Shown one piece after another: positions 1 through 5,346 of a DNA stretch of 6,559 nt (position 1 is the stretch's first letter; the number at the start of each line of letters is the position of its first letter). The translations under genes were made by a program, and so were the position numbers. Under the pieces are notes generated by a model. That model saw nothing but the letters and a program-made list of their open reading frames with translations, had not been told where the DNA came from and did no database searches. The stretch comes from Peptococcaceae bacterium (lineage in GTDB: Bacteria > Bacillota > Peptococcia > Peptococcales > Peptococcaceae), in assembly GCA_017383785.1 (NCBI GenBank), contig JAFNVD010000043.1, forward strand, positions 1 through 6,559. Direction: 5' to 3'.

Positions 1-569
1 AAAGTCAAATCCGCTGTCGGCGAACCTAAGCCGTACCCCATACGTGCGCCGTCGATAAAGAGATACAGACCATATTGTTTACAAACGGCACTGATTTCTT
101 CTAATTCCTGTTTGCTGTACAGTGTACCGTATTCTGTAGGGTAAGATAAGTATACCAGTTTTGGCTGGGTGAAGTGCTCACGAATTGGGCAGGTGGCGTA
201 AAACTCTGCTTCTTCTGCAATCTGTGCAGCGGTGATTTTACCGTCGGTGGCAGGCAGTGCATGGATTTTATGACCGCAATGTTCGACAGCACCTGTTTCG
301 TGTACGTTGATATGACCGGTTGCCGCACTGATAACACTTTGGTGTGGACGCAGCAATGCGCTGATAACGGTATAGTTTACCTGTGTACCGCCAATCATAA
401 AATGTACTTTTGCTTCCGGGCAATCCAGATATTTTTTTATCTCAATTTCTGCTTTTTCACACCATGGATCTACACCATAACCACCATAGCTTTCTGTGTT
501 GGTATCCATCAGTGCTTGCAGAATTTGCGGATGTGCTCCGCAGTTATAGTCATTATTGAAACGAATCAT
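1..569 (-). CDS. Low-specificity threonine aldolase / beta-eliminating lyase family protein, N-terminal part (3' end outside window)
   Basis: A leftward reading frame is open from the ATG at 569 to the left edge, giving the first 189 residues of a PLP fold-type I enzyme. Threonine aldolases of this family cleave L-threonine or L-allo-threonine to glycine and acetaldehyde in the cytoplasm. Visible family marks are a GGTQVN segment at residues 60-65 (PLP phosphate-binding region), an H-x3-HETGA segment at 86-94 with a histidine placed to stack on the cofactor, YLSYPTEYGT at 140-149, and FIDGARMGYGL at 171-181. In the last, D173 should pair with the pyridine nitrogen and R176 with the substrate carboxylate. 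The Schiff-base lysine would lie beyond the window. The start is supported by GGAGG at 578-582, eight bases upstream. It lies 76 bp downstream of the sirtuin-like gene on the same strand and has its own candidate promoter. Family membership is firm. The exact substrate (threonine, another beta-hydroxy amino acid, or a lyase substrate) is not determined. Confidence 0.88.
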   Translation of the reverse strand, partial: MIRFNNDYNCGAHPQILQALMDTNTESYGGYGVDPWCEKAEIEIKKYLDCPEAKVHFMIGGTQVNYTVISALLRPHQSVISAATGHINVHETGAVEHCGHKIHALPATDGKITAAQIAEEAEFYATCPIREHFTQPKLVYLSYPTEYGTLYSKQELEEISAVCKQYGLYLFIDGARMGYGLGSPTADLT

Positions 570-599
570 GAAGAGAACCTCCAAATTATAGTTTAATTG

Positions 600-640
600 T
601 ATTCCAATTATTATAGCATAAAAAGAATGTGCTTGGAATA
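600..640. repeat. Perfect 8-bp inverted repeat bracketing a promoter (candidate operator)
   Basis: TATTCCAA at 600-607 and TTGGAATA at 633-640 are perfect reverse complements separated by 25 bp. Their centres are 33 bp apart, about three helical turns. The right arm covers the candidate -35 and the left arm lies at the expected transcription start of the leftward aldolase promoter. No T-run follows either arm, so it does not look like a terminator. That a regulator binds here is an inference from arm placement. Confidence 0.45.
610..638 (-). promoter_or_regulatory. Extended -10 promoter for the threonine aldolase gene
   Basis: On the minus strand a perfect TATAAT (610-615) is preceded by TGC (616-618), giving an extended -10. 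A weak -35, TTCCAA (633-638, three of six matches to consensus), lies 17 bp upstream. Transcription would start near 603, leaving a leader of roughly 35 bases before the ATG at 569. The -35 lies just beyond the stop codon of the sirtuin gene, so the aldolase could be expressed alone or also by read-through, since no terminator is visible between the two genes. Confidence 0.6.
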
Positions 641-645
641 GGCAA

Positions 646-1512
646 TCAGAGCAGTTTTAACAACTCCTGAATGACTAACCCGGCATCGGCATTGATACTG
701 CAAGACTTATCTGCAATTGGTTTCGGAATTTCAGGATAGGCGATTTCTTCTTCACTGTCAGGATAATCCACTGTAATGCGGAAAAATTTTACCGCATCAC
801 GTTCTTGTGTAATGCGTTCAAAAGGTACACGAATCACACCGGGAGAGTTGAATCCAACGCCAATTTCTATAATACATAGCATTCCTTGCTCTGATTGTCT
901 TAACCACTGCTGATATGCTGCTTTTTCCGCATCGTAGGATGGGTAATCACGAAAGGCCAAACGTAACGGTGCACCGCAATATGGGCAGTGAGGAATTAAT
1001 TCTGCTGAAATAGACGCAGTTTTTGCGTTTGTAGAGGCAATCATCGATTCCATAACCGGGCGAAATGGCCAAACTTCCGGTGAGCATTGATTGGTGCAGC
1101 ATAAATTATCATAATTGCCTTGATATTCAAATACTTTTTCTACAGGAAAGTGATTACGTGCGAATTGGCGATCTACATTGGATGTCAAAATCATATATTC
1201 TTTGTCTGAAAGCTTTTCTTCCAGGATTGTCTTTAAGGTCTGATACAATGGCAATGGTGGAGTTTCGTATCGCACACGATGAATATGATCTGCCATATAA
1301 GCCCATTGCTGTTCTATGGTCCAATCTCGAAAACTAAACATATGATATTCACTGTGGCGACCGCGTTCTGCCCAGTAAGGGTAACGTTCCCGGAATAATT
1401 TTTCATCGGCAAAGCTCAATCCGGCTGCAGCGGAAAGACCGGCTCCGGCTCCAATGAGAATATAATCGGCTTGTTTTATAGCATCTGCCAGCAATAAAAT
1501 TTGCTCCTGCAT
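646..1512 (-). CDS. Sir2-family NAD-dependent protein resembling class M sirtuins (SirTM-like, probable protein ADP-ribosyltransferase)
   Basis: This is a 288-residue sirtuin-fold protein, cytoplasmic, with no signal peptide or membrane segment. The NAD-binding start GAGAGLSAAAGL is at residues 21-32. TSNVDRQF (110-117) replaces the usual TQNIDxLH segment, and YQGNY (130-134) stands where deacetylases have the catalytic histidine of HG, so that position is Q131. A zinc ribbon is likely from C139, C143, C176 and C179. LAFRD (185-189) keeps an arginine where SirTM proteins have NLR, and IEIGVGFNSPG follows near 225. N112, Q131 and R188 match residues I recall as important for ADP-ribosylation in SirTM enzymes, which modify a GcvH-like lipoyl carrier. 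ATG 1512 is chosen over ATG 1539 because GAGGTGA at 1518-1524 is five bases from it. SirTM genes normally sit with a macrodomain hydrolase, gcvH-L and a lipoate ligase. None is seen here, so the target is unknown and deacetylase activity is not excluded. Confidence 0.85.
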   Translation of the reverse strand: MQEQILLLADAIKQADYILIGAGAGLSAAAGLSFADEKLFRERYPYWAERGRHSEYHMFSFRDWTIEQQWAYMADHIHRVRYETPPLPLYQTLKTILEEKLSDKEYMILTSNVDRQFARNHFPVEKVFEYQGNYDNLCCTNQCSPEVWPFRPVMESMIASTNAKTASISAELIPHCPYCGAPLRLAFRDYPSYDAEKAAYQQWLRQSEQGMLCIIEIGVGFNSPGVIRVPFERITQERDAVKFFRITVDYPDSEEEIAYPEIPKPIADKSCSINADAGLVIQELLKLL

Positions 1513-1556
1513 GTATATCACCTCGATAGTATAGTGCATGATAGTACTCTGACTTC

Positions 1557-1585
1557 ATTGTAGCATAGCAGCTTTTTATTGTGTA
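1557..1585 (-). promoter_or_regulatory. Promoter for the sirtuin-like gene
   Basis: On the minus strand TACAAT (1557-1562, five of six matches to the -10 consensus) is preceded by TGC, giving an extended -10. TACACA (1580-1585, four of six matches to the -35 consensus) lies 17 bp upstream. The predicted start near 1550 gives a leader of about 38 bases to the ATG at 1512. The assignment rests on sequence match only. Confidence 0.55.
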
Positions 1586-1623
1586 GAGCGTATTTTTATT
1601 GGCATATTATGAAGAGGAGAACG

Positions 1624-1655
1624 ATAAGGTAAAATTTATTTTTAGCGTACCTTAT
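1624..1655. repeat. Inverted repeat in the divergent intergenic region (candidate operator)
   Basis: ATAAGGTA at 1624-1631 and TACCTTAT at 1648-1655 are perfect 8-bp reverse complements with a 16-bp spacer and centres 24 bp apart. A further GGTA at 1661-1664 follows the right arm. The repeat lies between the divergent sirtuin-like and XRE genes, 69-100 bp upstream of the XRE start, where autoregulatory operators of XRE proteins are often found. No T-run follows, so a terminator is unlikely. Binding by the adjacent XRE protein is an inference. Confidence 0.4.
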
Positions 1656-1723
1656 TATACGGTATAGATTTTGCATTTATATGATATGTTATTTCAGAGT
1701 GGCTAGTTTTTGGAGGGATGAAT

Positions 1724-1972
1724 ATGCCAAAACGGAAAACGCGAAATGATGATGAAATGAATATCAGCGGTGCAACTATTAAAAAAATTCGTCTAGAACG
1801 CGGATTGACACAGGCACAACTAGGCGCACGGATGGAAACACAGGGAATGATGTGGGAGCAGAAAACTGTTAGCAGCGTGGAACTGCAGCGACGAGCTCTA
1901 TATGATTACGAATTGAAAGCAATTGCAGAAGCTTTAGAAACGTCGGTTGATGTTTTTTTGACAACAAAATAA
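1724..1972 (+). CDS. Small XRE-family helix-turn-helix transcriptional regulator
   Basis: An 82-residue protein made almost entirely of one Cro/C1-type helix-turn-helix domain. After a basic tail (PKRKTR, residues 2-7) comes ISGATIKKIRLERGLTQAQL (14-33). The helix pair runs from about T29 to M37 and from Q46 to Q55, and ends with DYELKAIAEALETSVDVFL (61-79), the standard closing helices of the fold. There is no second domain for ligand binding or peptidase activity. ATG 1724 is preferred over ATG 1718 because GGAGGG at 1712-1717 touches the earlier codon but is six bases from the later one. No convincing -35/-10 pair was found upstream; TATGAT at 1680-1685 is the best -10 candidate. It is transcribed away from the sirtuin-like gene and is followed by a terminator, so it is a single-gene unit. 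It probably regulates itself, a neighbour or a distant target. No toxin partner is present beside it. Confidence 0.85.
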   Translation: MPKRKTRNDDEMNISGATIKKIRLERGLTQAQLGARMETQGMMWEQKTVSSVELQRRALYDYELKAIAEALETSVDVFLTTK

Positions 1973-1977
1973 AATAC

Positions 1978-2029
1978 AAAGCATTGTTTTAGAACCTGGA
2001 GAGGTAATAAGACAATGCTTTTTTGTTTT
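1978..2029 (+). terminator. Rho-independent terminator after the XRE gene
   Basis: AAAGCATTGT (1978-1987) pairs perfectly over 10 bp with ACAATGCTTT (2012-2021) and is followed by a T-rich stretch to 2029. The 24-base loop contains a smaller hairpin, ACCT-GGAG-AGGT. It starts six bases beyond the XRE stop codon and separates that gene from the histidine operon promoters. Confidence 0.85.
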
Positions 2030-2053
2030 AGCAATAAAAGAAAAAGCTTTATA

Positions 2054-2082
2054 TTGACTTTATCGCTTTAACATGCTAAAAT
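2054..2082 (+). promoter_or_regulatory. Distal promoter (P1) of the histidine operon
   Basis: TTGACT (2054-2059, five of six to consensus) and TAAAAT (2077-2082, five of six) are separated by exactly 17 bp, and TGC directly precedes the -10. Transcription would start near 2089, giving a leader of about 110 bases before hisZ. This is the better canonical match of the two candidates upstream of hisZ. Confidence 0.7.
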
Positions 2083-2112
2083 AATAAAATGTTGATAAGG
2101 ACAAATGTATAG

Positions 2113-2141
2113 TAGATAAATACGCGATTTCTTGATATAAT
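2113..2141 (+). promoter_or_regulatory. Proximal extended -10 promoter (P2) of the histidine operon
   Basis: A perfect TATAAT (2136-2141) is preceded by TGA, giving an extended -10, with TAGATA (2113-2118, four of six) 17 bp upstream as a weak -35. The predicted start near 2148 falls at the edge of the short palindrome AATAG-T-CTATT (2149-2159). The leader would be about 50 bases. Confidence 0.55.
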
Positions 2142-2197
2142 ACAAAGCAATAGTCTATTTTAAGTTAAGAATTTCATAGTGCAGGATGTGTGTATAA

Positions 2198-3403
2198 ATG
2201 AAACATTATAATAAAGTGACGCCGGAAGGCACAAAAGATTATATTTTTGATGAATGTAGCCGAAAATCTCATGTAACAGGAAACTTGAAGAAGATTTTTC
2301 AGGAACGGGGATATCGCCGCGTGATGACACCGGCCATTGAGTTTTACGATGTGTTCGGTGCGTCGGCAGATTATTTGCCGCAGGAAACCATGTATAAGCT
2401 GATGGATCACAAAGGTCGGCTGATGGTACTATGTCCTGATGGCACGATTCCTATTGCTCGTCTAACTGCGACCCGCCTTTTGCATATGGAAATGCCGCTG
2501 CGTTTGTATTATAGCCATAATGTATATCGTATGGCCAATGGTCTTAGAGGAAAAAGCAGCGAAATTTATCAGTGTGGGGCAGAATTGATTGGCAGTGGTT
2601 CTATACGCAGCGATCTGGAAATTATGGAGATGGCCGCGTCCAGCTTAGAAAGAATTAGTGATGGTGCAGGATATCGTTTAGAGCTTTGCCATATTGGTTA
2701 TTTTAAAGCATTGATGGAGAGCCTTGGTGCCGATGAAGAAACACAAGAAGAAATTCGTCGTAATATTGAGCAGAAAAATTTTGCATCGCTGAATGATTTG
2801 CTGGAACAATTTCCGAATAATCCGGCAGCTGCAGCATTAAAATACTTGCCGCGTTTATTTGGTGGCGAAGAAGTATTTGAACAAGCATATGCTTTGTTTG
2901 ATGATAAAAATGCACGAGAAAGTCTGGACTATCTGCGCAATATTTATAACAGTTTGCAACAACTTGGTCTTGGTGATAAAGTAATCATTGATTTAGGATT
3001 GGTAAACCAGGCCGAATATTATACCGGAATTATTTTCCGTGGGTATTTCGATGCGGTTGGGGAGCCGGTGCTTTCAGGCGGGCGATATGATAATCTGCTC
3101 AATGATTTTGGTACAGACCTACCCGCAATCGGGTTTGCAGTGAATGTAGATTTGGCTAGCAGTATTGCTGAAAAACATCCACCAATGACAGCAGATGTAC
3201 TTGTGATGGCAGCAGATGACACTTATTTGGTAAAAACCATTCAATATCGAAAACAACTCATTGCCAAAGGGCAGATTGTGGAAAATTGTGTGTTGGAAAA
3301 CAGAGAAGATGCGATTGGCTATGCGATGCGTTGTGGAATTGCACAGGTGCATATCATCGGGAAAACAACAGAGATTATTGATGTAGAGCAGGTGAACGTA
3401 TGA
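2198..3403 (+). CDS. hisZ: ATP phosphoribosyltransferase regulatory subunit HisZ
   Basis: HisZ is a histidyl-tRNA synthetase paralogue that binds short-form HisG and is needed for its activity and histidine feedback control in the first step of histidine synthesis. The 401 residues begin with the typical TPEGTKDY segment (8-15). A class II synthetase motif 2-like region follows around 102-130 (RLYYSHNVYR, then EIYQCGAELIG), and then LSGGRYDNLL (292-301). Residues a real synthetase needs are missing. The histidine-binding RGLDYYTG is VNQAEYYTG (269-277), and the motif 3 arginine after PAIGF is absent (AVNVD, 314-318). A C-terminal alpha/beta domain of about 70 residues (332-401) resembles the anticodon-binding-like domain kept by some HisZ proteins. 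An in-frame TAA directly before ATG 2198 fixes the start. The ribosome site is weak (AGGA at 2183-2186, 11 bases away). It is the first gene of the operon and overlaps hisG by ATGA. Confidence 0.95.
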   Translation: MKHYNKVTPEGTKDYIFDECSRKSHVTGNLKKIFQERGYRRVMTPAIEFYDVFGASADYLPQETMYKLMDHKGRLMVLCPDGTIPIARLTATRLLHMEMPLRLYYSHNVYRMANGLRGKSSEIYQCGAELIGSGSIRSDLEIMEMAASSLERISDGAGYRLELCHIGYFKALMESLGADEETQEEIRRNIEQKNFASLNDLLEQFPNNPAAAALKYLPRLFGGEEVFEQAYALFDDKNARESLDYLRNIYNSLQQLGLGDKVIIDLGLVNQAEYYTGIIFRGYFDAVGEPVLSGGRYDNLLNDFGTDLPAIGFAVNVDLASSIAEKHPPMTADVLVMAADDTYLVKTIQYRKQLIAKGQIVENCVLENREDAIGYAMRCGIAQVHIIGKTTEIIDVEQVNV

Positions 3404-4050
3404 AACCAATCAGAATTGCGTTGACAAAAGGACGTTTAGAAGAAAAAAGTATAGAGATGTTCGAAGCATTGGGATATGATTGCAGCGAAGTACGTAATAA
3501 AGGACGTCGTCTGGTGCTGCCAATCAAAAATGCCAATATTGAAATTATTCTGGCAAAAGCTGCGGACGTGATTACCTATGTTGAAAATGGTGTATGCGAT
3601 TTAGGCGTAGTTGGTAAAGATACCATTATGGAGACCGGCGGTACATTTTATGAAGTAGTAGATTTAGGGTTTGGTCGTTGTAAATTTGCTCTTGCATTGC
3701 CAGAGGGTGTAGATTTTTATGCAGGGTATCACACCCGCTGTATTGCCAGCAAATATGTAAATGTAACACGTAATTATTTCGAAAAGAAAAACATGGACGT
3801 AGATATCGTAAAAATAGAAGGCTCTGTAGAACTGGCACCTATTTTAGGTTTGTCTGATGCTATTGTTGATATTGTAGAGACAGGGACTACTTTGAAAGAA
3901 AATGGGCTTGTAGTGACAGAGGATGTTTGTCAAGTCAGTGCAAGATTAATAGTGAATATTGCCAGTATGAAATTGCGTAAAGCAGAAATTGAAGAGTTAA
4001 TTGTAAAAATTGAACGCTATGTACAGGAGCAGGAGGCGCAAAAGATATGA
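3400..4050 (+). CDS. hisG: ATP phosphoribosyltransferase catalytic subunit, short form (HisG-S)
   Basis: HisG joins ATP and PRPP to give phosphoribosyl-ATP, the committed step of histidine synthesis. The 216-residue length is that of the short form, which lacks the C-terminal ACT-like regulatory domain of the roughly 300-residue long form and depends on HisZ, encoded just upstream. Motifs seen are the N-terminal ALTKGRL (7-13), DLGVVGKD (67-74) and the PRPP-binding signature beginning at D153, D-A-I-V-D-I-V-E-T-G-T-T-L (153-165). The ATG lies inside the hisZ stop (ATGA overlap), with AGGTGA at 3390-3395 inside the end of hisZ, so translation is probably coupled and subunit amounts balanced. 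It overlaps hisD by 4 bp at its own end. Confidence 0.97.
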   Translation: MKPIRIALTKGRLEEKSIEMFEALGYDCSEVRNKGRRLVLPIKNANIEIILAKAADVITYVENGVCDLGVVGKDTIMETGGTFYEVVDLGFGRCKFALALPEGVDFYAGYHTRCIASKYVNVTRNYFEKKNMDVDIVKIEGSVELAPILGLSDAIVDIVETGTTLKENGLVVTEDVCQVSARLIVNIASMKLRKAEIEELIVKIERYVQEQEAQKI

Positions 4051-5345
4051 TTTCCATTACAATTGCAGACGGCAGTGCTGAAAAAGCATTATTAAATAGT
4101 TTGCGCCAGCGCAGTGGCGAAACGGATAAAAAAGTAACAGCATCTGTTACTGAAATTCTGGAAAATGTAAAAGCCAGAGGCGATGAAGCGGTTAAAGAAT
4201 ATACTTTGAAATTTGATGGCAGATGCCCGGAACACATGGAAGTGACCCGTGCGCAGATGGACCAAGCTGTAGCAGATGCAGATCCTCGTTTTGTAGAGGC
4301 GCTTACAAATGCCATGGAGAATATTAAAGAGTTTCATAGTCGTCAGAAACAGCAGAGCTTTATTGATGCTAAACCAAATGGTGTCATTATGGGCCAGCGC
4401 ATTCGTGGGCTGAAACGTGTAGGATTGTATGTACCGGGAGGTACAGCAGCATATCCATCTTCCGTATTGATGAATGCGGTACCTGCTAAAATTGCCGGTG
4501 TTGAGGAAATTATTATGGTGACTCCGCCTTTGAAAGACGGTACTGCTAACCCGGATATTTTGGTAGCAGCGGCTTTGGCCGGTGTGGATCGGATCTTCCT
4601 GATGGGTGGCGCTCAAGCAGTAGCGGCGCTTGCCTATGGTACAGAAACCATTCCGAAAGTAGATAAAATTGTAGGACCGGGCAATATTTATGTAGCTACA
4701 GCCAAACGCATTCTTTATGGTGTGGTGGATATTGATATGATTGCAGGGCCAAGTGAAATTCTGGTAATGGCCGATAGTACAGCCAATCCAAAATTCTTGG
4801 CTGCAGATTTAATGAGCCAAGCAGAGCATGATGTATTAGCCTCCTCCATTCTTTTAACTACGGATCAGACTGTAGCAGAGGAAACAATGAAAGAATTAGA
4901 GCGTCAGATGGCGTTGCTATCTAGAAATGAAATCATTGAAAAATCACTCCGAGATTACGGTGCAATCATTGTATGCCGCAGTGTAGACGAAATGGTGGAC
5001 ATGGCCAACGAATTGGCGCCGGAGCATCTGGAAGTAATGATGGAAAATCCGCTGCAATATCTGGGTCGTCTGGACAATGCCGGTTCTGTATTCTTAGGGC
5101 AGTATGCACCGGAGCCTTTGGGTGATTACTATGCAGGGCCGAATCATGTACTGCCTACAAGTGGTACGGCGAGATTTTTCTCTCCATTGGGTGTGGATAG
5201 TTTTATCAAAAAATCCAGCTATATTTATTATACAGAAGATGCATTGCGTGCGGCTCATGACGATATTGTGTGTATTGCAGAAAGAGAACAACTGACTGCT
5301 CATGCGAATTCTATCAAGGTGAGATTCGAAAGGGAGGCGGAATGA
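4047..5345 (+). CDS. hisD: Histidinol dehydrogenase
   Basis: HisD is a zinc- and NAD-dependent dimeric cytoplasmic enzyme that carries out the last two oxidations, L-histidinol to L-histidinal to L-histidine. The 432-residue length is normal for the family. The catalytic pair E326 and H327 lies in APEHLEV. The zinc-binding residues are all present: Q258 and H261 in SQAEHD, D360 in EPLGDYYAGPNH, and H419 near the C terminus in LTAHANS. The glycine-rich RVGLYVPGGTAAYPSS stretch (about 126-141) and the IVGPGNIYV segment (about 209-217) are also typical. The start overlaps the hisG stop (ATGA), and AGGAGG at 4031-4036 lies ten bases upstream. Nothing in it looks damaged. Confidence 0.97.
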   Translation: MISITIADGSAEKALLNSLRQRSGETDKKVTASVTEILENVKARGDEAVKEYTLKFDGRCPEHMEVTRAQMDQAVADADPRFVEALTNAMENIKEFHSRQKQQSFIDAKPNGVIMGQRIRGLKRVGLYVPGGTAAYPSSVLMNAVPAKIAGVEEIIMVTPPLKDGTANPDILVAAALAGVDRIFLMGGAQAVAALAYGTETIPKVDKIVGPGNIYVATAKRILYGVVDIDMIAGPSEILVMADSTANPKFLAADLMSQAEHDVLASSILLTTDQTVAEETMKELERQMALLSRNEIIEKSLRDYGAIIVCRSVDEMVDMANELAPEHLEVMMENPLQYLGRLDNAGSVFLGQYAPEPLGDYYAGPNHVLPTSGTARFFSPLGVDSFIKKSSYIYYTEDALRAAHDDIVCIAEREQLTAHANSIKVRFEREAE

Positions 5346-5346
5346 T

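Noticed and set aside
585..590. A second minus-strand TATAAT as an aldolase promoter
   Set aside because: It lies right beside the GGAGG ribosome site, so transcription from it would start within or after the ribosome site.
174..596. Open plus-strand frame of 140 codons opposite the aldolase gene
   Set aside because: It is antisense to a clearly recognisable threonine aldolase coding frame, has no ribosome site, and encodes a low-complexity Cys/Phe-rich product.
600..640. Inverted repeat as the terminator of the sirtuin-like gene
   Set aside because: The stem is AT-rich, the loop is 25 bases and no T-run follows. It also overlaps a good promoter, so operator is the better reading.
1513..1539. 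Upstream ATG at 1539 as the start of the sirtuin-like gene (9 extra residues)
   Set aside because: The ribosome site GAGGTGA lies inside that extension and is correctly spaced for the ATG at 1512. The usual N terminus of the family also begins near the later start.
1718..1723. ATG at 1718 as the start of the XRE gene
   Set aside because: The GGAGGG ribosome site directly abuts it, leaving no spacing. ATG 1724 has a normal six-base spacing.
1724..1972. XRE gene as the antitoxin of a toxin-antitoxin pair
   Set aside because: No small partner gene lies beside it on the same strand. It is followed at once by a terminator and then the his operon.
1978..2029. The hairpin as part of a T-box leader of the his operon
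   Set aside because: It lies upstream of both candidate his promoters and six bases after the XRE stop, no T-box consensus is seen near it, and it fits a simple terminator.
2198..3403. Histidyl-tRNA synthetase (hisS) instead of hisZ
   Set aside because: The synthetase histidine-binding RGLDYYTG and the motif 3 arginine are lost, and a short-form hisG follows directly with a 4-bp overlap.
4092..4616. Long minus-strand frame of 174 codons inside hisD
   Set aside because: It is a shadow of the hisD frame, rich in His, Arg, Cys and Ser with no recognisable domain, and hisD is complete with all catalytic residues.
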